Part shown: positions 56,874 to 64,000 of the stretch, piece by piece
Numbering within the stretch: the stretch's first letter is position 1
Layout: every line of letters starts with the position of its first letter
Assembly: GCF_000219605.1 (NCBI RefSeq)
Contig: NC_015740.1
Location: 2,852,001 to 2,916,000, forward strand
Reading direction: 5' to 3'
Source of the DNA: Stutzerimonas stutzeri
Lineage (GTDB): Bacteria > Pseudomonadota > Gammaproteobacteria > Pseudomonadales > Pseudomonadaceae
Length of the DNA: 64,000 nucleotides
The notes under the pieces: generated by a model
The model's database searches: none
What the model was told of the DNA's origin: nothing
Seen by the model: only the letters and a program-made list of their open reading frames with translations
Position numbers and translations under genes: made by a program

Positions 56874-57235
56874 GCCTGATCCTCCCGCTGGCCGTCGAGC
56901 CGGCTAATCAGACGCTGCATCAGCCAGCCGCAGAACGGCACGGTAATCAGCAACGACAGCACCAGCCCGGCGGCGATGGCCGGCAGGTCATCCCGCAGCG
57001 CACCGGCGCTGGTCATGATGCCGGCGGCCGGCACGATCAGCAGCAGCGGCAGATACTGCAGCAGCAAGGCCGCGGTCTTCTCCAGAGACTCCGGAATGCT
57101 GCGGCGCAGCAGCAACAGGCCGAACAGCAACAGCATGCCGATGATCGGCCCAGGCAATGCCGGAAGCAGCACCAGATTGATCAGGTTGCCGAGCAGTTGC
57201 AGCAACACCAGCCAGATCAGGCCCTTGAGAATCAT
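56870..57235 (-). CDS. lrgA: CidA/LrgA family holin-like protein
   Basis: The 121-residue membrane protein has four hydrophobic helices. The block LLGNLINLVLLPALPGPIIGMLLLFGLLLLR matches the CidA/LrgA holin-like family, and VPAAGIMTSAGALRDDLPAI follows. It is the first gene of a two-gene operon with lrgB. The start (ATG 57235) borders a 301-base intergenic region shared with ccoG. Confidence 0.88.
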   Translation of the reverse strand: MILKGLIWLVLLQLLGNLINLVLLPALPGPIIGMLLLFGLLLLRRSIPESLEKTAALLLQYLPLLLIVPAAGIMTSAGALRDDLPAIAAGLVLSLLITVPFCGWLMQRLISRLDGQREDQA

Positions 57236-57536
57236 CGGCGGTGCTCCATTGGCGGCAGGTCAGAAATCATGACGACAGCTCCTCAGTGCGTGGCAAAAGG
57301 TTTCGACTATGGCTGCGTTGGCAGCGGCGCAACAGATGCAGATTGGCACTAAAAAAGCAGATCAGCCGATCCCGAAACGTTCCACTGATACAGGTCAACC
57401 CATTGTCCGAAGTCGTTGCAGGGCAGGCAACCGATGCTCATCTGATCTGTATTTTGGCTGTTCATCTGAGTCTGTTATGCAGCACCACCGGCAGGGATCA
57501 TCCGCCTCGCCTGAAATGCCTATGGGGCGAAGCCTA
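57236..57536. other. Intergenic region between lrgA and ccoG (301 bases)
   Basis: No gene is supported here. The stretch holds an Anr/Fnr-like site at 57385-57398 and an otherwise moderate-GC sequence. An in-frame extension of the ccoG frame to 57309 has no conserved residues. Confidence 0.6.
57385..57398. promoter_or_regulatory. Anr/Fnr-like half-palindromic site
   Basis: CTGAT-ACAG-GTCAA reads TTGAC-CTGT-ATCAG on the other strand. It matches the TTGAT-N4-ATCAA consensus with one mismatch per half-site. It lies about 140 bases before ccoG and about 150 before the divergent lrgA. An oxygen-responsive Anr regulator could bind it. Position and mismatches leave this tentative. Confidence 0.4.
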
Positions 57537-58955
57537 ATGACCGACCGCATACCCGCGCAGATCATCGAAACCGTTGATCCCAGCCAACCGATCCGCCTGA
57601 CCCCCGCCCAGAGCGGCGGGCCCATCCACACGCGCAGTTTCAGCGGACGTTTCCGCAACCTGCGCCTGTTGGGCGGCGCCCTGCTGATGCTGCTCTACTT
57701 CGGCACCGTCTGGCTGAATTGGAACGGGCGTCAGGCGGTGCTGTGGGACCTGGACCGGCAGCAGTTCCACATCTTCGGCGCCACCTTTTGGCCGCAGGAT
57801 TTCATCCTGCTCTCGGCGATCCTGATCATCGCCGCGTTCGGCCTGTTCTTTATCACCGTGCTGGCCGGGCGCATCTGGTGCGGCTACGCCTGCCCGCAGA
57901 GCACCTGGACCTGGATGTTCATGTGGGTGGAAAAGATCACCGAAGGCGACCGCCTGCAGCGCATCAAGCTCGATGCTGCACCCTGGTCCGCCGCCAAGCT
58001 GCTGCGCCGTGCCGCCAAGCACACGCTGTGGCTGGCCATCAGCCTGGCCACGGCGCTGGCCTTCGTCGGCTATTTCACCCCGGTACGCGAACTGGTGGCC
58101 GGCCTTGCCCGCTTCGAGATCGGTGCCACCACCGCCTTCTGGCTGCTGTTCTTCACCGCCGCGACCTACATCAATGCCGGCTGGCTGCGTGAACAGGTGT
58201 GCCTGCACATGTGCCCCTACTCGCGCTTCCAGAGCGTGATGTTCGACGCCGACACCCTTCTCGTCTCCTACGACACAGCCCGCGGCGAGAACCGCGGCGC
58301 CCGGCGCAAGGGCAGTGATCCGCAAGCCCAGGGCCTCGGTGACTGCGTCGACTGCACGCTGTGCGTGCAGGTCTGCCCCACCGGCATCGATATCCGCGAC
58401 GGCCTGCAGCTGGACTGCATCAGCTGTGGCGCCTGCATCGACGTCTGCGACAGCGTCATGGACCGGATGGGTTACGCCCGCGGCCTGCTGCGCTACACCT
58501 CCGAACGTGCGCTCAAGGGCGGCATCACCCGCTTCTTTCGTCCAAGGCTGGTCGGCTATGCCGTGGCGCTGACCGCCATGATCGCAGCCTTCATCTGGGC
58601 ACTGGACGCGCGGCCACAGCTGCAGCTGGACGTCACCCGCGACCGCACGCTGTACCGCGAGAACATGCAGGGCCAGATCGAGAACATGTATCGCCTCAAG
58701 CTGATCAACAAGACGCAGCAGCCGCGCCGCTACGCGCTGGCATTGGACGGCGGCCCCTTCGAGCTGCAGGGCCCGCGCGAGATCGCGCTGGCTCCGGGCG
58801 AAATCGCCGATCTGCCGGTCAGCGTGGCACTGCTCGACAACGCCCGCGACTTCAGCCGCGAGCTGCGCTTCGAGGTCAGCGACCTGGTCAAGCCGGACAG
58901 TCGGGTGAGCACACCGAGCACCTTCGTCGCCCCCATCGCGGCGCTACGCCAGTAG
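57537..58955 (+). CDS. ccoG: Cytochrome c oxidase accessory protein CcoG (FixG)
   Basis: The 472-residue membrane protein has about five membrane helices and two ferredoxin-type [4Fe-4S] motifs: CVDCTLCVQVCP and CISCGACIDVCD. WCGYACPQSTWTW and CLHMCPYSRFQ are further CcoG hallmarks. CcoG is needed for assembly of cbb3-type oxidase, where it reduces copper for insertion. The C-terminal Ig-like domain (TRDRTLYRENMQGQIENMYRLKL) is also present. No ccoNOPQ genes lie in the window. The start at 57537 follows GGGGCGA. An ATG at 57516 in the same frame is the alternative. Confidence 0.92.
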   Translation: MTDRIPAQIIETVDPSQPIRLTPAQSGGPIHTRSFSGRFRNLRLLGGALLMLLYFGTVWLNWNGRQAVLWDLDRQQFHIFGATFWPQDFILLSAILIIAAFGLFFITVLAGRIWCGYACPQSTWTWMFMWVEKITEGDRLQRIKLDAAPWSAAKLLRRAAKHTLWLAISLATALAFVGYFTPVRELVAGLARFEIGATTAFWLLFFTAATYINAGWLREQVCLHMCPYSRFQSVMFDADTLLVSYDTARGENRGARRKGSDPQAQGLGDCVDCTLCVQVCPTGIDIRDGLQLDCISCGACIDVCDSVMDRMGYARGLLRYTSERALKGGITRFFRPRLVGYAVALTAMIAAFIWALDARPQLQLDVTRDRTLYRENMQGQIENMYRLKLINKTQQPRRYALALDGGPFELQGPREIALAPGEIADLPVSVALLDNARDFSRELRFEVSDLVKPDSRVSTPSTFVAPIAALRQ

Positions 58956-58989
58956 ACTGGCCATGCCCAACCGCCACGGCCCGGACACG

Positions 58990-60399
58990 ATGAAGCGCTA
59001 CGAGAAATTCGCCGATGAGATTGCCGAACTGATCCGCAGCGGCGTGCTCGCCCCCGGGGAAAAGGTGCCCTCGGTGCGCCACGCCAGCCGCACCTATGGC
59101 GTCAGCCCGTCCACCGTGTTCCAGGCCTACTACCTGCTGGAAGACCGCGGGCTGATCCAGGCGCGGGCGCGTTCGGGCTATTTCGTTCGCGAACATGTCA
59201 AGCGCCCGCTTCACGAACCGGACATCAGCACCCGCCCGGCGGAAACCACCGAGGTGGGCGTCAGCGAACTGGTCTTCTCCGTGCTCGCCTCGCTGCGCGA
59301 TCCGGCCACCGTACCCTTCGGTTCGGCCTTTCCCAGCCCCGAGCTGTTTCCCCTGCAACGGCTCGCACGCTCGATGGCGCAAAGCGTGCGCGACATGCCG
59401 GCACGCGAAGTGATCGCCGAGATGACAGCGGGCAACCCGGACCTGCGCCGGCAGATCGCCCTGCGCTACATGGTCAGCGGCGTGATGCTGCCGATGGACG
59501 AGCTGGTGATCACCACAGGTGCGATGGAAGCGCTGAACCTCTGCCTGCAGGTGGTAACCGAACCGGGCGACCTGGTAGCGATCGAGTCGCCGGCGTTCTA
59601 CGCCACGCTGCAGGTGCTGGAACGGCTCAAGCTCAAAGCGGTGGAGATTCCCGTCCACCCGCGCGAAGGCATCGATCTGGAGATTCTCGCCGACCGCCTC
59701 GCGCATCTGCCGATCAAGGCCTGCTGGTTCATGAGCAGCCTGCAGAACCCGCTGGGTGCGAGCATGGGCGAGGCGAAGAAACAGCAGCTGTATGAGCTGT
59801 TGCAGCGCCATCAGGTGCCGCTGATCGAGGACGACGTCTACGCCGAGCTGTACTTCACCCGGGAGCCCCCAAAGCCGGTGAAGAGCCATGATCGCGAAGG
59901 CCTGGTGATGCATTGCGGTTCGTTTTCCAAGAGCCTGGCGCCCGGCTACCGGGTCGGCTGGGTCGCCGGCGGCCGCTACGCCGAGCAGACCACCCGGCTG
60001 AAGCTGATGACCACCATCTCCCCTTCCGTGCCGGCGCAAGCCGCCATTGCCGACTATCTGCAACATGGCGGCTACGACCGCCACTTGCGCAAGCTGCGCC
60101 ACGCACTGGAGATGCAGCAGGGCGCGATGCTCGCCTCCGCCGCGCGCCATTTCCCGGCGAGCACGCGGGTTACGCGCCCTTCTGGGGGCTACTTTCTCTG
60201 GTTCGAATTTCCCGAGCAGGTGGACTCGCTGCAGCTGCTGCAACTGGCGCTGGCCCAGGGCATCAGCCTGGCGCCGGGGCCGATCTTCTCGGCCACCCAG
60301 CGCTTTCGCAACTGCGCGCGGCTGAACCATGGCCATCCATGGGACGCCCGCAGCGAGCAGGCGATGGAGCTGCTGGGCAGGATGCTGAAGTCCTTCTGA
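58990..60399 (+). CDS. MocR-family regulator (winged helix + PLP aminotransferase-like)
   Basis: The 469-residue protein has an N-terminal GntR-type winged helix (VPSVRHASRTYGVSPSTVFQAYYLLEDRGLI, about residues 24-60) and a fold-type I aminotransferase domain with the PLP lysine in GSFSKSLAPGYRVGW. NPLGASM and YAELYF also fit. Such MocR proteins sense PLP or amino compounds and control transcription. The target is unclear. ATG 58990 opens the conserved MKRYEKFADEIAELIRSG, and ATG 58963 is an alternative. The gene begins 34 bases after ccoG on the same strand. Confidence 0.87.
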   Translation: MKRYEKFADEIAELIRSGVLAPGEKVPSVRHASRTYGVSPSTVFQAYYLLEDRGLIQARARSGYFVREHVKRPLHEPDISTRPAETTEVGVSELVFSVLASLRDPATVPFGSAFPSPELFPLQRLARSMAQSVRDMPAREVIAEMTAGNPDLRRQIALRYMVSGVMLPMDELVITTGAMEALNLCLQVVTEPGDLVAIESPAFYATLQVLERLKLKAVEIPVHPREGIDLEILADRLAHLPIKACWFMSSLQNPLGASMGEAKKQQLYELLQRHQVPLIEDDVYAELYFTREPPKPVKSHDREGLVMHCGSFSKSLAPGYRVGWVAGGRYAEQTTRLKLMTTISPSVPAQAAIADYLQHGGYDRHLRKLRHALEMQQGAMLASAARHFPASTRVTRPSGGYFLWFEFPEQVDSLQLLQLALAQGISLAPGPIFSATQRFRNCARLNHGHPWDARSEQAMELLGRMLKSF

Positions 60400-60408
60400 G
60401 CGTCTGAC

Positions 60409-61749
60409 TCAGGCGCAATCCACCGGTAGCTGCCCGCGGCCGCTCTTCATCAGGTACATGCGCTCATCGGCCTGCTTGAGCAGCTGCGCCTCCACTTCGC
60501 CGTCCTCCGGGTAGAGGGCGATACCAATGCTCATGCCGATCTCCAGGCTGTGTCCGGCAATCGGCAACGGCGCCTCAAAGGCGTCGCGGATCTTGGCCAC
60601 CACCCGCTGGGCGTCCTCCGCGTCGATGATGCTTTCCAGCAATACCACGAACTCGTCACCGCCCAGCCGCGCCACCGTATCGGTGTCCCGCACGCAACCG
60701 CCGAGGCGTTCGGCGACGGTCTGCAGCAGCCGATCACCGCCGCCATGCCCGTAGGTGTCGTTGACCTGCTTGAACCGGTCCAGGTCCAGGTAGAGCAAGG
60801 CGATGCGCCCGCCGTTGCGCCGCACCCGTGCCAGCGCCGTGCTCAGTCGATCGCGGAAGCACGCGCGGTTCGGCAGACCGGTGAGCTCGTCGTACTGCGC
60901 CATGCGCTCCAGACGCGCATAGAGCTGCTTGCGCTCGATTGCCGTGACCACCTGGGTGGAAACGAACTGCAACAGCTCCTGATCCTTCTCGGTGTAGGGC
61001 GCCGCGGTGCTCTTGAGCAACAGGACGCCGATCACGCCCTCGCTAGAGTTGAGCGGCACACCCAACCACCAGGCGTGGAGATCCCCGTCACCGAGCGGGA
61101 GCGCCAGCGCACGCATTGAGTCGGCGTTGAAGCGCAACGCTTGTGCGCCATGCAGAACGGAAAAGCACAGAGACGCCGCAGGCTCCGCCGGCAGAGCAGT
61201 CGCGTCGAGCGCCAGCGCCTGGTAGGGATAGGCGAGTTCGCCGCTGGCAGTATTGCGGATGGCAACGATAAAATCGTCCACCGGCAGCAGCTGCGCAATG
61301 GTCTGATGAATCTGCTGATACAGCGCGGCCAGATCTTTCGCGCCATGCGCCGCTTCGGAAATGGAATAGAGCGCCGCCTGCATCGCTTCGGATTGCTTGC
61401 GCTGGGTGATGTCGCGCGCCACGCCGATGCGCAGTTTGTTATCGGTCGACCAGCAGGCCGACCACATGATGTGCACTACGCCGCCGTCCTTGCGCACGTA
61501 ACGGTTCTCGAAGTGCAGCAGCGGCTGATCGGCCATGACCGAGCGGGCCGCGGCCATGGTCCGTTCACGGTCTTCGGGATAGACCATCTCGATCATCCGC
61601 TTGCCGAGCATCTCCTGCGGCGTATAGCCGAAGATGCGCTCACACGCGGCGCTGGCGTAAACGAAGTTGCCTTGCGCATCGACGACGCAGATCGCGTCCA
61701 GCAGCAGATCGACGACACTTGCCAGGGGCGCGCAGCTATCTGTCTTCAC
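60409..61749 (-). CDS. Diguanylate cyclase with PAS and GAF domains
   Basis: The 446-residue protein has a PAS domain (about 12-120, ICVVDAQGNFVYASAACERIFGYTPQEMLG), a GAF-like domain (about 135-275) and a GGDEF domain. The active-site loop ARLGGDEF is intact. RDTD, five residues before GGDEF, is the inhibitory I-site, so product feedback is likely. It makes c-di-GMP. The PAS segment with DITQRKQSE looks like a sensor, ligand unknown. The start is uncertain: GTG 61749 follows AGG at fitting distance, while an in-frame TTG at 61833 adds 28 low-conservation residues. Confidence 0.85.
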   Translation of the reverse strand: MKTDSCAPLASVVDLLLDAICVVDAQGNFVYASAACERIFGYTPQEMLGKRMIEMVYPEDRERTMAAARSVMADQPLLHFENRYVRKDGGVVHIMWSACWSTDNKLRIGVARDITQRKQSEAMQAALYSISEAAHGAKDLAALYQQIHQTIAQLLPVDDFIVAIRNTASGELAYPYQALALDATALPAEPAASLCFSVLHGAQALRFNADSMRALALPLGDGDLHAWWLGVPLNSSEGVIGVLLLKSTAAPYTEKDQELLQFVSTQVVTAIERKQLYARLERMAQYDELTGLPNRACFRDRLSTALARVRRNGGRIALLYLDLDRFKQVNDTYGHGGGDRLLQTVAERLGGCVRDTDTVARLGGDEFVVLLESIIDAEDAQRVVAKIRDAFEAPLPIAGHSLEIGMSIGIALYPEDGEVEAQLLKQADERMYLMKSGRGQLPVDCA

Positions 61750-61881
61750 GGCGGCGAACCTACTCGGCCATTGGGCACGGGCCGGGCGATCGACACTTCG
61801 TGGATCGAGTGATCGCCCATTGCCCTGCTTCAAGCATCGCCCATATTTCCCTGGCCGTGCTGATTTTTTCAGCCCTCCATC

Positions 61882-62664
61882 TCACTGCACCCAGTGCGGG
61901 TAGTAGCCGAGCGATGCCTGGGTGTCGGCATCGCGCAACGTCGCAATGCCTTGCGCACCGCCGACGTCCTGCTCGGGCCGGTCGCCGCGGAAGAAAAAGC
62001 GACGACCATCGGCAAGGGTCAGGTACAGGCCAACCGCGCCGTGTCCGGCCAGCGGTACCAGCACCAGCTGTCCGTCGCCGAACAGGTCCAGGCTCTGCGC
62101 GTGCCCGAAATAAGGCCGTGGATCGAACTGCAGGGGCTGCCAGTCGATCGGATGGCGGAACTGGCTCGGCAGTACCGCTGGTGGCGTCGCCGTCTGCAGG
62201 TAGTCGAGACTGTCCGGACTGGCGAGCACCGGCACGCCCGGAAAGTCGACCAATCCGGAGGCATGCTCCCAGCGCACGCAGCCCAGCACGATGCGGTCGA
62301 CCGCCAGGCCATCTCGCTCCAGCTGGTCGCGTACCGGCTGTACCTCGCCGTAGCGCTTGGATCGCCACGGCAGTTCGGCGTCCAGCTGCTCGTCGATCTG
62401 CCGCCCCAGCCCGGTGCCGAACAGCAGACGGGTACCTCGATGTTCGATCAGAATGGCGATGTGCTGGGTCTGTGGCTGAGGCTGCCAACCGCCGCGGCGC
62501 AGCAGGAAGTCGCCACTCTCGCTCTGCGCCGTCCTCACCAGACTGAAGCGCAACCCTTCCGCTACGGCGTTGGCCGACGCCACTGCCGCCAGCAGCGCAA
62601 GCAACAGCAATGCGCCGAGCCGCCGGATGCGCCCACCGAGCATCCACACCTTATGTGCGTTCAT
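61882..62664 (-). CDS. Degenerate metallo-beta-lactamase-fold protein, exported
   Basis: This 260-residue protein has a signal or anchor (about residues 16-36) and a metallo-beta-lactamase-like fold. The strand pattern TQHIAILIEHRGTRLLFGTG and the positions of GxG and FFFRGD fit. The HxHxDH metal motif is replaced by C129-V-R-W-E-H134, so most metal ligands of the first site are gone. H208 (in LAGHGAVG) and D228 are kept. It may bind no metal or a single one. It follows the GST gene on the same strand with a five-base gap. I do not claim an activity. Confidence 0.7.
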   Translation of the reverse strand: MNAHKVWMLGGRIRRLGALLLLALLAAVASANAVAEGLRFSLVRTAQSESGDFLLRRGGWQPQPQTQHIAILIEHRGTRLLFGTGLGRQIDEQLDAELPWRSKRYGEVQPVRDQLERDGLAVDRIVLGCVRWEHASGLVDFPGVPVLASPDSLDYLQTATPPAVLPSQFRHPIDWQPLQFDPRPYFGHAQSLDLFGDGQLVLVPLAGHGAVGLYLTLADGRRFFFRGDRPEQDVGGAQGIATLRDADTQASLGYYPHWVQ

Positions 62665-62669
62665 GGCGG

Positions 62670-63263
62670 CTACAACCCCGGCATGCCGGCATAGCCGGGC
62701 AACGCGCGAATGCGCGCGAACCACGCCTGCAGCGCCGGATATGCCTGCAGATCGAGCCCGCCATCGCCTCCGAGCGCAACGTTCGGGTAGACGGCGATAT
62801 CGGCGATGGTCGGCGCGCTCGTCTGCGCCAGCCAGGCGTGCTGCGCGAGATGCCGTTCGAGCAAGCGCAAGGCGCTGGCGGCACGCGCCTGGGCCAGCGA
62901 CTCGTCGATGGGCCGACCGAACAGCTTGCCCAGACGCAGGGTAGCCGGACCGTGCTGCACCTCGTTGGCAGCGAAGCTCAGCCAGCTGGCGATGCGGCCC
63001 TGGGTCTCGGCGTCCTGCGGGTACCACTCAGGGGCATAACGCTGGGCCAGATAGACCAGGATCGCCTGGGAGTCTCCCAGTCGAAATTCGCCGTCTTCGA
63101 GCACCGGAATCTGCCCGCGCGGGTTGATCTCGCGAAACGCCGGCTGCTTGTGCTCGCCGGCCAGCAGGTTCACCGGCACCCGCTCGACCGGCTGGCCGAT
63201 CAGGCTCAGGAACAGGCGAACCTTGTGGCAATTGCCGGACAGCGTCAGGTCATGGAGCTTCAT
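62670..63263 (-). CDS. Glutathione S-transferase
   Basis: The 197-residue protein has a thioredoxin-like N-terminal domain (LSGNCHKVRLFLSLIGQ, with PRGQIPVLEDGEFRLGDSQAILVYLA as the glutathione-binding region) and a helical C-terminal domain (APTIADIAVYP). The residue at the catalytic position is Ser or Cys in SGNCHK. It conjugates or reduces substrates with glutathione. ATG 63263 gives the family start. It is divergent from a TetR gene, and the shared gap holds the operator-like palindrome at 63301. Confidence 0.9.
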   Translation of the reverse strand: MKLHDLTLSGNCHKVRLFLSLIGQPVERVPVNLLAGEHKQPAFREINPRGQIPVLEDGEFRLGDSQAILVYLAQRYAPEWYPQDAETQGRIASWLSFAANEVQHGPATLRLGKLFGRPIDESLAQARAASALRLLERHLAQHAWLAQTSAPTIADIAVYPNVALGGDGGLDLQAYPALQAWFARIRALPGYAGMPGL

Positions 63264-63300
63264 GGTGTTGCCCTCTGCGATGGGTGTGACTGGATAATAG

Positions 63301-63314
63301 ACAGACCTGTCTGT
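63301..63314. promoter_or_regulatory. Operator-like inverted repeat between GST and TetR genes
   Basis: ACAGAC-CT-GTCTGT is a perfect 6+6 palindrome in the divergent gap, with TAATAG just before it that could be a -10 element. TetR-family dimers typically bind such sites to repress both divergent genes. Confidence 0.6.
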
Positions 63315-63396
63315 ACACTGCAAGCACCACGAAGGAACGACAGCTGGAGCGTGCGACGAACGCCCCCGCATAATGGTCGAACCGCAGGAGGTAACC

Positions 63397-63957
63397 ATGG
63401 CATCGAACAAGCGCGACCAGCTGCTCAACACCGCAGAGAATCTGTTCTATCGCGAGGGTTATCACGCCACCGGCATCGACCGCATCCTGGCCGAGGCCGG
63501 AGTGGCCAAGATGACCCTGTACAAGCACTTCAAGTCCAAGGACGAGCTGATTCTCGCCGTGCTGGACGCCCGTCACGAACTGATGCTGACGCGCCTGCGG
63601 GAACGGGCCGCCAGGCTGCCGCCGCGCGAAGCGCTACTGGGCATTTTCGATGGGCTGCACGGGATGATTCACGGCAACGATGCGTTCTGCGGCTGCCTGT
63701 TCATCAACGCTGCGGCGGAGTATCACGATCGGGATCATCCGATCCATCGTCGCTCGTCGGCCTACAAGGCGGAGTTGCTCGACTATCTGCGCGAGCTGCT
63801 GGAGCGTCTGGACGCGCCGCAGCCGCTGCAGCTGGCGCGGCAGCTGCAGTACCTGCTCGAAGGGGCATTGAGCATGGCGCACATCGAGGGGCCCGGCGAG
63901 CAGGCCCTGAACGCCAAGGCCGCCGCCGAATGCCTGCTGAACGCCGCAGACATCTGA
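63397..63957 (+). CDS. TetR/AcrR family transcriptional regulator
   Basis: The 186-residue protein has the TetR helix-turn-helix at about residues 8-54 (FYREGYHATGIDRILAEAGVAKMTLYKHFKSKDELI) and a helical ligand domain. A conserved FCGCLFINAAAEYHD in the ligand domain occurs in a Pseudomonas TetR subgroup often next to GST or oxidoreductase genes. It is likely a repressor of the divergent GST gene through the palindrome at 63301. ATG 63397 follows AGGAGG. The inducer is unknown. Confidence 0.9.
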   Translation: MASNKRDQLLNTAENLFYREGYHATGIDRILAEAGVAKMTLYKHFKSKDELILAVLDARHELMLTRLRERAARLPPREALLGIFDGLHGMIHGNDAFCGCLFINAAAEYHDRDHPIHRRSSAYKAELLDYLRELLERLDAPQPLQLARQLQYLLEGALSMAHIEGPGEQALNAKAAAECLLNAADI

Positions 63958-63985
63958 GCGCGCCTGTCGGGCGCGCCCGATAGGC
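63958..63985 (+). terminator. Hairpin after the TetR gene
   Basis: GCGCCTGTCGGGCG and CGCCCGATAGGCGC form a 14-bp near-perfect stem (one G-T pair) directly after the TetR stop. No T tract is seen. Confidence 0.5.
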
Positions 63986-64000
63986 GCCGTCAGTGGGCGC

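Noticed and set aside
61882..62664. Quorum-quenching lactonase or true metallo-beta-lactamase
   Set aside because: The HxHxDH zinc motif is missing, so no such activity can be claimed.
1..64000. CRISPR arrays, tRNA or rRNA genes, insertion sequences, phage or integron parts
   Set aside because: No regularly spaced repeats, no cloverleaf pattern with a CCA end, no transposase or integrase motifs were found on reading either strand. A tRNAscan or ISfinder search would settle this.

Overview
The window is a GC-rich chromosomal stretch from a gammaproteobacterium of the Pseudomonas group. A member of the stutzeri lineage (Stutzerimonas) is the best guess. The supporting signs are cysM beside argP and a gacS-type kinase, a dsbR/dsbS-dsbD-tlpA-dsbG block like P. 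aeruginosa PA2476-PA2480, Pseudomonas-type copA/copB copper genes, and opgGH. Species cannot be fixed by eye. No tRNA, rRNA, CRISPR array, insertion sequence, integrase or phage gene was seen. Almost all of the window reads as core or shell chromosome.

Layout. 0-5 kb: the start of cysM, argP, a TRIC-type channel gene, then gacS, which is broken by a frameshift. 5-15 kb: mnmC, a haem protein, a TauE-like exporter, two LysR regulators, a DEAD-box helicase, a periplasmic cyclophilin and several small proteins. 15-18 kb: a lower-GC patch with a DUF2057 lipoprotein and a porin. 18-26 kb: tcdA, dapE-rlmA, a cold-shock protein and a Gld-like ABC exporter. 26-32 kb: acetyltransferases, a class D beta-lactamase, a methyltransferase and plsB. 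33-45 kb: a thiol-disulfide and copper island. 45-64 kb: wrbA, pirin, an FKBP isomerase, bglX-opgG-opgH, phzF, lrgAB, ccoG, a MocR regulator, a diguanylate cyclase, and a GST with a divergent TetR regulator.

How the genes fit together. The clearest functional unit is 32.9-45.3 kb. The dsbD-tlpA-dsbG operon supplies periplasmic thiol-disulfide exchange and is divergent from a DsbRS-like two-component system. That system ends one base before a convergent CopRS system. CopRS is divergent from a copper run: a CopZ-like protein, a DUF411 protein, multicopper oxidase CopA, a Met/His-rich protein, CopB and a cytochrome c with a His-rich tail. Two near-identical elements of about 42 bp lie before the CopZ-like gene and before copA and are probably CopR sites. 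Phased 11-bp repeats lie between dsbD and dsbR. A second unit is periplasmic glucan metabolism, with a GH3 beta-glucosidase just upstream of opgGH.

The most consequential single observation is the gacS lesion. Putting back one CTGC unit at 3838-3841 restores a reading frame of about 920 residues. As written, the strain should lack a full-length GacS.
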